A stretch of DNA of 64,000 nt from Halomonas sp. 'Soap Lake #6' (GCF_003031405.1 NZ_CP020469.1:620001-684000), one strand, 5' to 3'. Shown: positions 8,230-17,692, numbered from the stretch's first letter. Numbers and translations: made by a program. The notes: generated from the sequence alone by a model not told the origin.

Positions 8230-9294
8230 GTGGCATGGCCAGAGTTAATCCACGGGGGGCGTGTGAAGGGCATACGTTTCAAAGCAGGGAGTGCAAAAGC
8301 GCTTGTCACATCGCTAGGTGTAGGCGCCATCGGTGGTGCGTTGTTTCAGCTCATGGGCTTGCCGCTGGCTTGGATGCTAGGCCCGCTAATTGCCAATCTA
8401 CTGCTGTCTGCGAGAGGCGTTAACGTTGGCGTGCCCGAACCACTGCGCAACGTGTTTTTGGCGGTGATGGGGTTAGTGCTTGGCAGTCAGGTTACGCCGG
8501 AATTGGCCCAGCGGGTATTGGACTGGCCTGTTTCATCCGTGCTTTTACTGTTAGGTGTAGCGGCCTCAACGGCCGTGGCCGCAGCCTGGTATCGGCGCTG
8601 TGGTTTTGATCCTGTAAGCGCTTGGTTTGGGGCCGCACCAGGCGCCATGACAGCAATGATCATGTTGGGCGATAAGTGTGGTGGCGACCCCCAGCGTATC
8701 GCTATTGCCCAGTCGCTGCGGATTATTTTAGTCATCCTTTTTCTACCCCCGCTCTTCTGGGCGTTTGAAGGCGGTGAAGGGCAGCTTGGCCCTTCAAATA
8801 CTGTGTTAGCACACGGCTGGATGCTGCTGACTATCCCTTTACTCCTACCATTGGGTCGTTGGCTGCGTATTCCTAGCGCAGCACTACTAACCCCGCTCCT
8901 TATGGCAGCGCTGCTGTCGGGATTTAACCTTGCCAGCCTAACGCTACCTAGCTGGGGTATGAACCTGATGCTGTGGGTATTGGGCAGTGCCATTGGTTCA
9001 CGCTTTCAAGGGATGACGCGGCGGTTATTGGGGCGTTATTTGTGGCAATCTGGGGTTGCCACATTGCTGGCATTGATTGTACTGGCCTTTTTTGCTGAGT
9101 TAATTCACCAAGCACTAGGTGTGGGGCGTGATGTAGCGCTGCTAGCACTGGCACCTGGTGGTATTGGTGAAATGGCTATTCTGGCTGTGGCATTGAATAT
9201 TGATCCGGTATTTGTAGCCTTTCACCACCTGTTACGCATGATAACGCTGATGATTGTGGCCCCATTTTGGGCGCGCTGGCTGCTACGCCGCTAG
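8230..9294 (+). CDS. AbrB-duplication family membrane protein
   Basis: About 350 aa, almost entirely hydrophobic with roughly ten helices in two similar halves: GLPLAWMLGPLIANLL in the first and the comparable segment near IPSAALLTPLLMAALL in the second, the pattern of the AbrB (YgaF-like) duplication family. Family members are often mislabelled ammonia monooxygenase or AbrB transcriptional regulator; the actual role is thought to be transport but is unproven. GTG at 8230 gives the longest frame; GTG at 8263 directly after a GGGGGG run is an equally plausible start. Confidence 0.8.
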   Translation: MAWPELIHGGRVKGIRFKAGSAKALVTSLGVGAIGGALFQLMGLPLAWMLGPLIANLLLSARGVNVGVPEPLRNVFLAVMGLVLGSQVTPELAQRVLDWPVSSVLLLLGVAASTAVAAAWYRRCGFDPVSAWFGAAPGAMTAMIMLGDKCGGDPQRIAIAQSLRIILVILFLPPLFWAFEGGEGQLGPSNTVLAHGWMLLTIPLLLPLGRWLRIPSAALLTPLLMAALLSGFNLASLTLPSWGMNLMLWVLGSAIGSRFQGMTRRLLGRYLWQSGVATLLALIVLAFFAELIHQALGVGRDVALLALAPGGIGEMAILAVALNIDPVFVAFHHLLRMITLMIVAPFWARWLLRR

Positions 9295-9351
9295 TCCTTC
9301 TTGCTTCTGCTAATCTCTACTTCTGTCTCACGAGTAACGTAAGGACCTCTT

Positions 9352-11268
9352 ATGCTGTCACGTCTGCTCACGCCACTGTTCCGTTATTTTGAGGAGCGAG
9401 TAAGCCCTTACCCTGAAGGCGAGATCTCAACACCGCCGAACGGGTTACTACCCTTTATTTGGCACTTTTCACGCCCCGTATGGCCGTGGCTGTTGGTTAT
9501 GTCACTATTGACGGCGTTGGTTTCCACTGCGGAAGTAGTATTTTTCGGCTATATGGGAGAACTGGTCGATTGGTTGAGCAGTGTTGATCGAACTGACTTC
9601 TGGGGAGACAACGGCCTATGGCTGGCGGGCATTGGCCTTGCCGTTATCCTTGGCTTACCGCTGTTGGTGCTCATGCAATCGTTGGTGAACCACCAGACTA
9701 TTTTTGGCAACTACCCGATGATTGGTCGCTGGTTGTCTCACCGTCACATGCTCAGTCAAAGCTTGGCATTTTATCAGGATGAGTTCGCTGGCCGGGTGTC
9801 GCAAAAAGTCATGCAAACGGCGCTGGCGATCCGTGAAACCGTCACTAAAGTGATGGATTTGATGGTCTATGCCATTGTCTACTTTACTGGGGCGGCAATT
9901 TTACTGGGCCGTGCTGACCCGTGGCTGCTGCTGCCCCTTGGTCTATGGCTAGTTGGCTATTTGAGCATTATGCGCTTTTTTGTCCCACGTCTGCGAGATG
10001 TCTCCATGGCACAAGCTGATGCCCGTGCGCAGATGACCGGCCGTGTGGTGGATAGTTACAGCAATATCCAAACCATTAAGCTTTTCGCAGATACCGAGCG
10101 TGAACAGGGCTATGCCAAAGATGCCATGGAAGGCTTTATGGTCACTGTACACCGTCAGATGCGTCTGGTCACAGTGATGAGTGTGTGCTTAACGCTGCTC
10201 AATACACTGCTGCTGGTGGGCACAGCGGGTATGGCGATTAGCGCTTGGTACATGGACGTGATCTCGTTGGGCGTGCTGGCAATTGCCATAGCGCTGGTGA
10301 TGCGTATCCGTTTCATGTCTGACTGGATTTTATGGGAAGTGGCCGGGCTATTTGAAAATATTGGTACGGTACAGGATGGCATGAACACCATTGCTCAGGA
10401 GCCAACGATCAAGGATGCGCCTAATGCTAAAGCGCTTGTCGTGCCTAACGGTGAGATCGTGTTTGATGCGCTGCGCTTTCAGTATGCTCAAGCAAAAGGT
10501 GAAAGTAAGAACGTCTTTGATGGGCTAAGTTTGACCATTAAGCCCGGAGAGAAAATTGGCCTGATTGGCCGTTCTGGGGCGGGTAAGTCGACCCTGGCAA
10601 ACCTGCTTCTGCGCTTTTATGACCTACAAGGTGGGCGGATTTTAATCGACGGGCAGAATATTGCCGAAGTAACTCAGACTTCGCTGCGTCATCAGATTGG
10701 CATGGTGACTCAGGATACTTCGTTACTGCACCGTTCGCTGCGGGATAATATTCGCTATGGTACCCCGCACGCCAGTGACGACGAGGTGTGGCAGGCCGTG
10801 TGCCGTGCCCATGCAGATAGCTTTATCAATGATTTGGTCGACCCCAAAGGGCGGCGTGGTCTGGATGCGCACGTGGGTGAGCGTGGCGTTAAGCTCTCCG
10901 GTGGCCAGCGTCAGCGCATTGCCATTGCCCGTGTGCTGCTGAAAAACGCACCTATTCTTGTACTGGATGAAGCTACTTCTGCATTGGATTCTGAAGTTGA
11001 GGCAGCCATCCAAGAGCAGTTGGATGCACTGATGGAGGGCAAGACAGTGATCGCGATTGCCCACCGGCTTTCTACCATTGCCATGCTTGACCGTTTGATT
11101 GTGGTGGATGAGGGGCGCATGGTAGAGAGCGGTACCCATCAGGAACTGTTAGCGCAAAACGGCATTTACGCTGGCTTATGGAAGCGCCAGTCGGGTGGTT
11201 TTTTAGGGCATGATCTTGAAGAGAGTGAACTGACCGACCTTGATCTTGACTATAATGCCTCCACTTAG
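9352..11268 (+). CDS. ABC transporter, fused permease/ATP-binding exporter half
   Basis: A 638-aa homodimer-type ABC exporter. Residues about 45-330 form the six-helix membrane domain (type IV fold), and residues about 365-610 the nucleotide-binding domain with Walker A GRSGAGKST, Q-loop VTQDTSLL, signature LSGGQRQR, Walker B ILVLDEATSALD and H-loop AHRLST. The closest feel is to the MsbA/multidrug-type exporters of proteobacteria; the substrate cannot be read from sequence. AAGGACCTCTT precedes the ATG. The C-terminal tail is acidic. The MDR oxidoreductase follows after 58 bp. Confidence 0.9.
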   Translation: MLSRLLTPLFRYFEERVSPYPEGEISTPPNGLLPFIWHFSRPVWPWLLVMSLLTALVSTAEVVFFGYMGELVDWLSSVDRTDFWGDNGLWLAGIGLAVILGLPLLVLMQSLVNHQTIFGNYPMIGRWLSHRHMLSQSLAFYQDEFAGRVSQKVMQTALAIRETVTKVMDLMVYAIVYFTGAAILLGRADPWLLLPLGLWLVGYLSIMRFFVPRLRDVSMAQADARAQMTGRVVDSYSNIQTIKLFADTEREQGYAKDAMEGFMVTVHRQMRLVTVMSVCLTLLNTLLLVGTAGMAISAWYMDVISLGVLAIAIALVMRIRFMSDWILWEVAGLFENIGTVQDGMNTIAQEPTIKDAPNAKALVVPNGEIVFDALRFQYAQAKGESKNVFDGLSLTIKPGEKIGLIGRSGAGKSTLANLLLRFYDLQGGRILIDGQNIAEVTQTSLRHQIGMVTQDTSLLHRSLRDNIRYGTPHASDDEVWQAVCRAHADSFINDLVDPKGRRGLDAHVGERGVKLSGGQRQRIAIARVLLKNAPILVLDEATSALDSEVEAAIQEQLDALMEGKTVIAIAHRLSTIAMLDRLIVVDEGRMVESGTHQELLAQNGIYAGLWKRQSGGFLGHDLEESELTDLDLDYNAST

Positions 11269-11326
11269 CATTAGACCGGTCGTTTATAGTGCATATTTAA
11301 CAGAGCCCAGCTTACAGGAGGTAACG

Positions 11327-12334
11327 ATGTACGCTATTCAGCTTCAGCAGCCCGGCGGTTTAGATAAACTGAGCCTGGTGGAGTTAACCGTACCGGGAGA
11401 ACCTGGTCCTGGCGAGATCAAAGTACGCCTGCACGCTAGTTCGCTTAATTTTCACGACTACGCTGTGGTGGCAGGGATGATCCCCACTGACGATGGCCGT
11501 ATTCCCATGTCTGACGGGGCAGGGGTTGTTGAAGCCGTTGGTGAGGGCGTTAGTGAGTTTGCGGTAGGGGATGCCGTGGTGTCTACCTTCTTCCCTGACT
11601 GGCTTGAAGGCCCGGCGCGAGTAGGTGATTTCACTACTACGCCAGGGGATGGCGTTGATGGCTACGCCCGGGAACAGATTATCCGCCCGGCTACTTGGTT
11701 TACCCACCAGCCCAAGGGGTACAGCCATGCGGAGTCCGCAACACTAACCACGGCTGGCTTGACCGCTTGGCGTGCGTTGGTGGTAGATGGCGGCATTAAA
11801 GCCGGTGACACAGTACTGGTATTAGGCACTGGTGGCGTCTCCATCTTTGCGCTGCAATTTGCCAAGATGATGGGGGCAAAAGTGATTGCCACGTCGTCTT
11901 CCAATGAAAAACTGGCCCGCCTGCGCGAGCTGGGTGCTGAGCACACCATCAACTATAAAGAGACGCCGGACTGGGGTAAGGCGGTTAAGGCACTAACCAA
12001 TGGTGAAGGCGTGGACCACGTGGTTGAAGTAGGTGGCTCTGGTACGCTGCCGCAGTCGATTGATGCAGTGAAAATTGGCGGACATATCTCGTTAATTGGC
12101 ATACTCACTGGGCGTGAAGGAGAGATCCCCACTGCTAAGCTAATGGCCAAACAGGCTAGGCTGCAGGGGCTAATTGTGGGCAGCCGTCGTCATCAAATCG
12201 AGATGATTCGTGCCATTGAAGCGTCTAACCTTCGGCCCGTGATCGACCAAGAGTTTGCATTACAAGAGATTGCTAATGCATTCCGCCATCAAGAGTCGGG
12301 TAAGCACTTTGGAAAAATCTGCTTAACATTTTAA
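11327..12334 (+). CDS. Zinc-independent MDR alcohol dehydrogenase/quinone oxidoreductase
   Basis: A 335-aa medium-chain dehydrogenase/reductase. The N-terminal GroES-like fold carries SSLNFHDYAVVAGMIP, typical of the NADPH:quinone reductase side of the superfamily and lacking the structural-zinc cysteine cluster; the Rossmann motif is VLGTGGVSIFALQFAK near residue 170. It most likely reduces quinones, enals or ketones with NAD(P)H in the cytosol. A perfect AGGAGGT 6 nt before ATG 11327 fixes the start. It is followed by a strong terminator. Confidence 0.88.
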   Translation: MYAIQLQQPGGLDKLSLVELTVPGEPGPGEIKVRLHASSLNFHDYAVVAGMIPTDDGRIPMSDGAGVVEAVGEGVSEFAVGDAVVSTFFPDWLEGPARVGDFTTTPGDGVDGYAREQIIRPATWFTHQPKGYSHAESATLTTAGLTAWRALVVDGGIKAGDTVLVLGTGGVSIFALQFAKMMGAKVIATSSSNEKLARLRELGAEHTINYKETPDWGKAVKALTNGEGVDHVVEVGGSGTLPQSIDAVKIGGHISLIGILTGREGEIPTAKLMAKQARLQGLIVGSRRHQIEMIRAIEASNLRPVIDQEFALQEIANAFRHQESGKHFGKICLTF

Positions 12335-12378
12335 GTGTTTAAGCCTGCTCATGAAGTAATTAATTGAGCGTGTGAACT

Positions 12379-12415
12379 AAAGCGGCCATTTGCGTAGAAT
12401 GGCCGCTTTTATTTT
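12379..12415 (+). terminator. Rho-independent terminator after the MDR gene
   Basis: Perfect 12-bp stem AAAGCGGCCATT (12379-12390) with its complement at 12398-12409 and a 7-nt loop, followed by TTATTTT. It ends the ABC/MDR transcript just before the Nudix gene. Confidence 0.9.
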
Positions 12416-12427
12416 CCAGGGTTACCC

Positions 12428-12961
12428 ATGCAGCATATTGCTCACCTTGTTCACGAGGCGCTATCTGCCTCGCCTGCTTTAGAGAAAATGCGAGTGTTAA
12501 AGCGTGAAGCCTCACGTGCCATCGTTACCCGGAATGACAATATTTTGTTGCTCTACACCGAGCGTTATGACGACTTTAGCTTTCCCGGTGGCGGTATAGA
12601 TGCTGGCGAGAGCCCGGAAGTTGGCTTGCATCGTGAGTTGTATGAAGAGACTGGTGCTCAAGATATTCAAGTAACATCACATTTTGGCTACGTGACGGAA
12701 TATACCCCGACCTGGAAAAAGCAGTGGGATGTGATGTTTCAAACATCCCATTGGTTTAATTGCCAAATTGGCAATACGTTAGGCGAGGCAAAGCTGGAAG
12801 ATTACGAGGCAGCTAACGGCATGGCAGCGCAGTGGGTTTCGCTTGAAGATGCACTGCGCCATAACCGTAGTGTAATGGCTAGTAAGCCTGCCACAATGGG
12901 CTTTTCAATTCACCGCGAAACACTAGTGCTAGAACGTGTAGCCGCTACATTGGGTTGCTAA
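12428..12961 (+). CDS. Nudix hydrolase
   Basis: A 177-aa Nudix-fold pyrophosphohydrolase. The Nudix box G-x5-E-x7-REUxEExGU is complete, beginning GGGIDAGE near residue 57 and containing RELYEETGA; the Glu residues bind the catalytic divalent metal. The substrate (a nucleoside diphosphate linked to a moiety X) cannot be deduced. The ATG at 12428 lies 13 bp after the upstream terminator's T-run, so its promoter must overlap that region, or it is read through. Confidence 0.88.
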   Translation: MQHIAHLVHEALSASPALEKMRVLKREASRAIVTRNDNILLLYTERYDDFSFPGGGIDAGESPEVGLHRELYEETGAQDIQVTSHFGYVTEYTPTWKKQWDVMFQTSHWFNCQIGNTLGEAKLEDYEAANGMAAQWVSLEDALRHNRSVMASKPATMGFSIHRETLVLERVAATLGC

Positions 12962-13037
12962 GCACAAAAACGCTCTCGCTTACTATTCAAAAAAGCGCTC
13001 TCGCTTACTATGCACAAAAGCGCTATCACTTACTAAG
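12962..13037. repeat. Three imperfect ~25-bp tandem repeats between convergent genes
   Basis: Copies begin at 12962, 12988 and 13012 and share the core GCGCTCTCGCTTACTA (third copy GCGCTATCACTTACTA) separated by A-rich spacers. Each core contains a small AAGCG-CTCT-CGCTT hairpin, best in copy two. The array fills the gap between the Nudix stop codon and the stop of the convergent small gene, so it may act in transcript ends. Confidence 0.75.
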
Positions 13038-13039
13038 TA

Positions 13040-13306
13040 CTAGTTGGGTAAGCGGCTGTATACCACGCCTTTTACTTCAAGCTCCCATATCTCGTCGTAG
13101 GGTACCGTGACGCCCTCCACATCGCCTGGATCGCCGGTACTATTTTTAATCAGTGTTTCAGGGATTACTTTTACGCCTGTCATGCCGACATGTTGAATAC
13201 GTGCACTAAAGCGATTGCCGTCGTGTTCAATAAGCACTCGCTCCCCGGCAATGCACTTTGCAAGCTTCTCATGTAGCTCTCCCATGGTGACGTTTACCAC
13301 GCTCAT
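13040..13306 (-). CDS. Hypothetical protein, 88 aa
   Basis: A small soluble protein with a beta-rich look (GERVLIEHDGNRFSARI, then GVKVIPETLI and a VPYDEIWELEVKG end), possibly a small barrel or SH3-like fold. The ATG at 13306 is chosen because GGGGGC precedes it; a longer reading from 13375 adds residues without protein-like character. No family recognised. Confidence 0.6.
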   Translation of the reverse strand: MSVVNVTMGELHEKLAKCIAGERVLIEHDGNRFSARIQHVGMTGVKVIPETLIKNSTGDPGDVEGVTVPYDEIWELEVKGVVYSRLPN

Positions 13307-13459
13307 CTGTGCCCCCAGTGTGTCGCGTTTGTATAGAACAGCTGTTAATAAAGCACGTATTACTAGCGACTTCATTTTTGGCGATAAGTTCGTCTTGCTG
13401 CGTCACGCATTTAGGTAGAGGCATGCTAATCTTAATTTTTTCCGGCCTAAGGTAGCCTT

Positions 13460-14656
13460 ATGGCGAAGTGTTCAACCGAAGATGCTACATCGCTGTGGGA
13501 AGTGATCGAGCTAACGCAGTTTTGCACGCCTGAGCAGACTCAGGCTAGCCAGTGGCGGCGTAGTTGGCGAGCAGCAACCCGCTGGATAGCTGGTAGAGAA
13601 CCCGCAGAGCGTAAAGCGAAGCAAGAGAGCGAGCTTCGACAGTTACCCGAGTTAAAGCTTGCGCATTTGGTGCCTGAAGTGGATTGGTCGCCTGTGGCTC
13701 GTGCGTTTTCCCAGGTACTTTACCAGCAGGGATTAGAAGAGCACCCCGTGGTGTTTTTTATTACTCCACCTTATGGCGGGCATGGCGCCGTGGTTCGCCA
13801 CTGGGCGCAGCAGCAGGGAGTTAGCTGCTTGACCATGCCTACTTATCAAGAGATTTCTGATGGAAATCTTGAGTGGATAGCGTGTTGTGAAGCGCAACCT
13901 GTCTGGGCATTACCTACATTAGAGCGGTGCTTTCTACGTCATACACAAGGTTTACAAGGGGTGCGTGAATTATTGGAACGCGTGCTTAGTGGCCGTATGG
14001 GTAGGGGAGTGATTGGCTGTGACAGCTGGACATACGCCTACTTACAGCAGGCAGTTGGCCTTGATAGTGCTCCAGTATTTACCTTGCAAGCGATGGAGGG
14101 GGAACAGTTAGCACGCTACTTTGCCAATACTGTTCGCACTAGTCAGGATGCCCCGGTTGTATATAGCACGCGCACGGGCAACCAAGTCCTTGTGAGAAGT
14201 CGCCATAGTAAATTGGCTTATAAAGAGTTACAGCAATTAGCAGCCCATTGCCGAGGGCATTTAGGTATTGCGTGGCACTATTGGCGGGAACGGCTACGTG
14301 AGCCTGCTGAAAATGATGGTTCAAAAAGCCTTCAAGGTCGCTCCCAGAAACTGCCTCCAGAGTCCCCGAAGGAGCTTTGGTTACTGGATGCTTTAGCAGA
14401 GGCAGAGTTGCCTGCAGAAACGGGGGATGTGGCCACGCTGTTGCTACATGCGCTGCTAATTCATGGTGGGCTGGAGGATCAGGCGCTAGGGGATGTACTC
14501 CCATTTTCCCGCCACGAAGTGCTAAACGCACGGCTATCGTTGGCCCGGCAGGGGCTACTCTGCTGCCATCAGGGGTGCTGGCAAGTCTCGCCATTAAGCT
14601 ACGCTAGCGTGCGACAGTTGCTGGCCTCCCGGAACTACCTTGTGGATGCGCTTTAG
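13460..14656 (+). CDS. Hypothetical protein with decayed P-loop and C-terminal winged-helix region, paired with MscS
   Basis: A 398-aa cytosolic protein of no recognised family. Residues about 90-115 (VVFFITPPYGGHGAVVRHWA) sit in the pattern of a Walker A strand-loop-helix but lack the GK[S/T] residues, so an AAA-like ATPase fold that no longer binds nucleotide is possible. The last about 80 residues look like a winged helix (ALLIHGGLEDQALGDVLPF, then an arginine-containing helix). Its stop codon TAG overlaps the TAGGAG ribosome site of the MscS-type gene 8 bp downstream, so the two are almost certainly co-translated. A regulator or partner of the channel is inferred. Confidence 0.7.
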   Translation: MAKCSTEDATSLWEVIELTQFCTPEQTQASQWRRSWRAATRWIAGREPAERKAKQESELRQLPELKLAHLVPEVDWSPVARAFSQVLYQQGLEEHPVVFFITPPYGGHGAVVRHWAQQQGVSCLTMPTYQEISDGNLEWIACCEAQPVWALPTLERCFLRHTQGLQGVRELLERVLSGRMGRGVIGCDSWTYAYLQQAVGLDSAPVFTLQAMEGEQLARYFANTVRTSQDAPVVYSTRTGNQVLVRSRHSKLAYKELQQLAAHCRGHLGIAWHYWRERLREPAENDGSKSLQGRSQKLPPESPKELWLLDALAEAELPAETGDVATLLLHALLIHGGLEDQALGDVLPFSRHEVLNARLSLARQGLLCCHQGCWQVSPLSYASVRQLLASRNYLVDAL

Positions 14657-14664
14657 GAGTACAG

Positions 14665-15492
14665 ATGGACGATAAAGAGCAGTATGCCAGGCTGTTTAAC
14701 GATATTGATAGTGAAGCGCTGATTACCCTTGGGGTGATTTTAGTTATTAGCGTTTTGCTGATTATTGCCAGCCAGCGGGGATTGAACTGGCTGGCTAATC
14801 GATTACACGGGCCTATGCGTTTCCGTGTTTTTGCCCTAGTTCCTCTCACGCGATTGCTTGTTTTAATCACCACGCTTGTGATTGCTGTGCCTATTGTAAT
14901 CGAGCCTTCATTACGCAATATGATAACGCTGTTCGGTGCAATTGGATTAGCTATCGGCTTTGCCCTCAAAGACTACGTAAGCAGCCTGATTGCAGGGGTG
15001 GTCTCAGCCGTTGAACTGCCGTATCGCCCAGGTGACTGGGTTAACATCGAGGGCACTTACGGTGAGGTGAAGCATGTTGGAATGCGTACCGTAGAAATTC
15101 AAACCCCAGATGATGATTTGGTAGCAGTGCCACATCTCAAACTGTGGGATTCGGCAATCCACAACGCCAATAACGGTGGCTCCAGCTTACAGTGCGTAGC
15201 AAGTTTTTATCTGCATCCCGAGCATGAGGCAGGAAAGGTACGTAAAATCTTGAGGGATGTAGCGCTTACCAGCGCATATCTCAAGTTCGACCGACCCGTT
15301 ATTGTCGTAGCAGAAGAGAACCCCTGGGGCACTCACTATCGTATCCGCGCTTATCCCGTCGACCCACGCCAACAGTTTTTATTTGTTACCGATCTGACTG
15401 TGCGGGGTAAGCAGGTGCTTAGCGACTCGGGAGTTAAGCCAGCACTGCTGTCGCCCGATACGGCCTTTTACGCGCGTAACTCGGTAACATAG
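14665..15492 (+). CDS. MscS family mechanosensitive ion channel
   Basis: A 275-aa small-conductance mechanosensitive channel of the inner membrane. Three hydrophobic helices are followed by the pore helix (LFGAIGLAIGFALKDYVSSL), which has the Gly/Ala packing pattern of MscS TM3, then the beta domain (YRPGDWVNIEGTYGEVKHVG) and a short cytosolic alpha-beta domain. It would release solutes on osmotic down-shock, an expected need in a halophile. It is translated right after the P-loop-like protein upstream. The ATG at 14665 follows TAGGAG. Confidence 0.92.
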   Translation: MDDKEQYARLFNDIDSEALITLGVILVISVLLIIASQRGLNWLANRLHGPMRFRVFALVPLTRLLVLITTLVIAVPIVIEPSLRNMITLFGAIGLAIGFALKDYVSSLIAGVVSAVELPYRPGDWVNIEGTYGEVKHVGMRTVEIQTPDDDLVAVPHLKLWDSAIHNANNGGSSLQCVASFYLHPEHEAGKVRKILRDVALTSAYLKFDRPVIVVAEENPWGTHYRIRAYPVDPRQQFLFVTDLTVRGKQVLSDSGVKPALLSPDTAFYARNSVT

Positions 15493-15528
15493 TGAATACG
15501 AACCCAGTGACTCGTATTGCAGGTGACA

Positions 15529-15563
15529 GCGGCTGGAACAGTGGTAACACTTCTTCCAGCCGC
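15529..15563. terminator. Stem-loop between convergent mscS-like and yebC-like genes
   Basis: GCGGCTGGAA (15529-15538) pairs perfectly with TTCCAGCCGC (15554-15563) across a 15-nt loop. No T-run follows on either strand, so it is a candidate bidirectional terminator or mRNA 3'-end stabiliser. Confidence 0.5.
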
Positions 15564-15588
15564 GATGGGCTAAGTTGAGGCTAGCGGT

Positions 15589-16320
15589 TTACTCGCTCTC
15601 TGCGGGAAGCTCGGCGCTATGGAATACGTTTTGTACATCGTCCAGATCGTTCAGCATGCCAAGCAGCTTTTCGAACATGACTACGTCGTCACCTTCAACC
15701 GGCGTAGTGTTTTGCGGCAAAAACTGAATTTCATCCACTTCAAAATCGATCTCACCAAAGGCATCCAGCAGCGCCTGTTTGGCTTTGGCGTAGTCGGTAT
15801 GCGGGGCGAAGACGGTAATACGGCCCTCTTCCTGCTCGATATCGGTGACGTCGACATCGGCTTCCATTAGCGCTTCAAGCACGGCTTCTTCGTCGCTACC
15901 GGTAAACGAGAAAATAGCGCAGTGGTCAAACATATGGCTAACGCTACCGGGCGTACCAATCTTGCTTTTGGTTTTAGTGAAGCAGCCACGTACGTCGCCG
16001 AAGGTACGGTTAGGGTTGTCAGTTAAGCAGTCAACAATCACCATGGCATTGCCTGGGCCAAAACCCTCATAGCGCGCCGTTGAAAAGTCTTCACCGCCAG
16101 CGCCACTGGCTTTATCCAGTGCTTTATCGATCACGTGTGAAGGCACTTGATCTTTTTTTGCACGCTCCATTAAACCGCGTAGTGCCAGGTTGCCGTTAGG
16201 GTCTGTGCCGCCGGCTTTAGCGCAGACGTAAATTTCACGCCCATACTTACTGTAAACCTTAGTTTTCGCAGCGGCCGTTTTGGCCATGGATTCCTTACGG
16301 TTTTGAAACGCCCTACCCAT
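15589..16320 (-). CDS. YebC/PmpR family regulator, YeeN-like
   Basis: A 243-aa protein of the YebC/PmpR/TACO1 family. It opens with [16 protein letters not shown] and contains [20 protein letters not shown] and the conserved GSVSHMFD, so the ATG at 16320 is the start. YebC proteins have been treated as DNA-binding regulators and more recently as factors that relieve ribosome stalling at proline runs. The insertion and [12 protein letters not shown] start resemble E. coli YeeN more than YebC, so it is probably the paralogue. It stands alone, convergent with the MscS gene. Confidence 0.9.
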   Translation of the reverse strand: MGRAFQNRKESMAKTAAAKTKVYSKYGREIYVCAKAGGTDPNGNLALRGLMERAKKDQVPSHVIDKALDKASGAGGEDFSTARYEGFGPGNAMVIVDCLTDNPNRTFGDVRGCFTKTKSKIGTPGSVSHMFDHCAIFSFTGSDEEAVLEALMEADVDVTDIEQEEGRITVFAPHTDYAKAKQALLDAFGEIDFEVDEIQFLPQNTTPVEGDDVVMFEKLLGMLNDLDDVQNVFHSAELPAESE

Positions 16321-16507
16321 GTTGAAGTCCTTTATTAGCCATGAACCGCCTGCGTGGCAGGCGTCATCTTGATCAAAAAGGGGAAAATTTTACCCAACAG
16401 CGTACCATGCTAACAGCGTTATTTAAGCGCTTGCATTTATTCCCTAGATGCTACGACGGCTGACGTATACTAGCGTGTCCTTTCTTACTTTTTTCATGGA
16501 GAGAAAA

Positions 16508-17125
16508 ATGCCGCTGTCACTCTGGCTGTCACTAGTCGCGATTTGCGCTATGGGGGCTATGTCACCGGGGCCAAGCTTAGCACTGGTGTTGCGTCACACA
16601 TTAGGGGGCGGGCGTTTGCCCGGCGTTACGGCCGCAGTATTTCATGCGCTTGGGGTGGGGTTTTATGCGCTGTTAACAGTATGGGGGTTGGGAGCCTTGA
16701 TTGTTCGCCATCCCCAGCTGTTTCAAGTGGTCACGTGGCTTGGCGCTGCCTATTTAGCTTGGTTAGGTATCAAAGCGCTGCGAGCAGGCAGGGCAGGGGG
16801 GCTTGCGCCGGGAGCAGTGATGACCACCACGCGCCAAGCTGCCAAAGAGGGAGTGCTAGTGGCGCTAGGCAACCCTAAGTTGATCATCTTTTTTGTCGCT
16901 TTGCTTAGCCAGTTTGTCACTCCCGAGATGAGCATCTTTGCCAAAGCAATTATTGTGGCAACAGCTATGGTGATTGATGGTGGCTGGTATGTGTTAGTGG
17001 CAGTGGGGCTCTCTCACTCTAGCGTATTACCTTGGCTACATCGTTACGCCCACTGGATTAACCGAGTCACTGGTGTGCTGTTGATTGCTCTGGCGCTGCG
17101 AGTGGTGTTAGGGCCAATCAGTTAA
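16508..17125 (+). CDS. LysE/RhtB family amino acid exporter
   Basis: A 205-aa inner-membrane protein with about six helices and the family's first-helix signature AMSPGPSLALVLRHTLGGG. It likely exports an amino acid or derivative; the substrate cannot be told. GGAGAG 6 nt upstream fixes ATG 16508 and rules out the longer frame from 16448. Confidence 0.88.
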   Translation: MPLSLWLSLVAICAMGAMSPGPSLALVLRHTLGGGRLPGVTAAVFHALGVGFYALLTVWGLGALIVRHPQLFQVVTWLGAAYLAWLGIKALRAGRAGGLAPGAVMTTTRQAAKEGVLVALGNPKLIIFFVALLSQFVTPEMSIFAKAIIVATAMVIDGGWYVLVAVGLSHSSVLPWLHRYAHWINRVTGVLLIALALRVVLGPIS

Positions 17126-17198
17126 TCGGCTCTAGCCTAACGGCATGCGTCGTGGCATGGTGATAACACGTTAGCGAAGGCATGTAAGGGGCCTTGCA

Positions 17199-17684
17199 AT
17201 GATGATTTATGATCAAGACTGTTATACCCATACAGGCGAGCCATTTAATTTGCGGGCGCTTCGTGGTCAGGTGTTGCTCGTGGTTAATGTGGCCAGCCAA
17301 TGTGGCTTTACGCCGCAATTAAAAGAGTTGGAAACACTGTATAAACGCTACCGTGATCGTGGCTTTACGGTGCTTGGGTTTCCCTGTAATCAGTTTGGCA
17401 GACAGTCACCAGAGAGCGCCGAGGCGTTTTGCGCCTTTGGTGAGAAGCAGTTTGGCGTTAGCTTTCCACTGATGGAAAAAGTGCGTGTTAATGGTCGTGC
17501 AGCCCACCCCTTATTTGTAATGCTCAAGCGGGAGGCGCCAGGCGTCATGGGTACAAAGGCAATCAAATGGAACTTCACCAAGTTTTTAGTAGGGCGTGAT
17601 GGCCAAGTGATAGCCCGCTTTGGCCCTAAAGATCATGGCCTGCCGCTGCGCTTAGCGTTGGAAGCCGCACTTGATAAAAAGTAG
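17199..17684 (+). CDS. Glutathione peroxidase family thiol peroxidase
   Basis: A 161-aa Gpx-fold peroxidase (BtuE-like) that reduces peroxides using thioredoxin or glutathione. The peroxidatic Cys is in NVASQCGFTPQ, and FPCNQF and WNFTKF supply the Gln and Trp/Asn of the catalytic tetrad; the Cys in FPCNQF is the typical second cysteine of the thioredoxin-dependent enzymes. It has no signal peptide, so it acts in the cytosol. It is convergent with the next gene, 8 bp apart. Confidence 0.92.
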   Translation: MMIYDQDCYTHTGEPFNLRALRGQVLLVVNVASQCGFTPQLKELETLYKRYRDRGFTVLGFPCNQFGRQSPESAEAFCAFGEKQFGVSFPLMEKVRVNGRAAHPLFVMLKREAPGVMGTKAIKWNFTKFLVGRDGQVIARFGPKDHGLPLRLALEAALDKK

Positions 17685-17692
17685 TTGAATCG

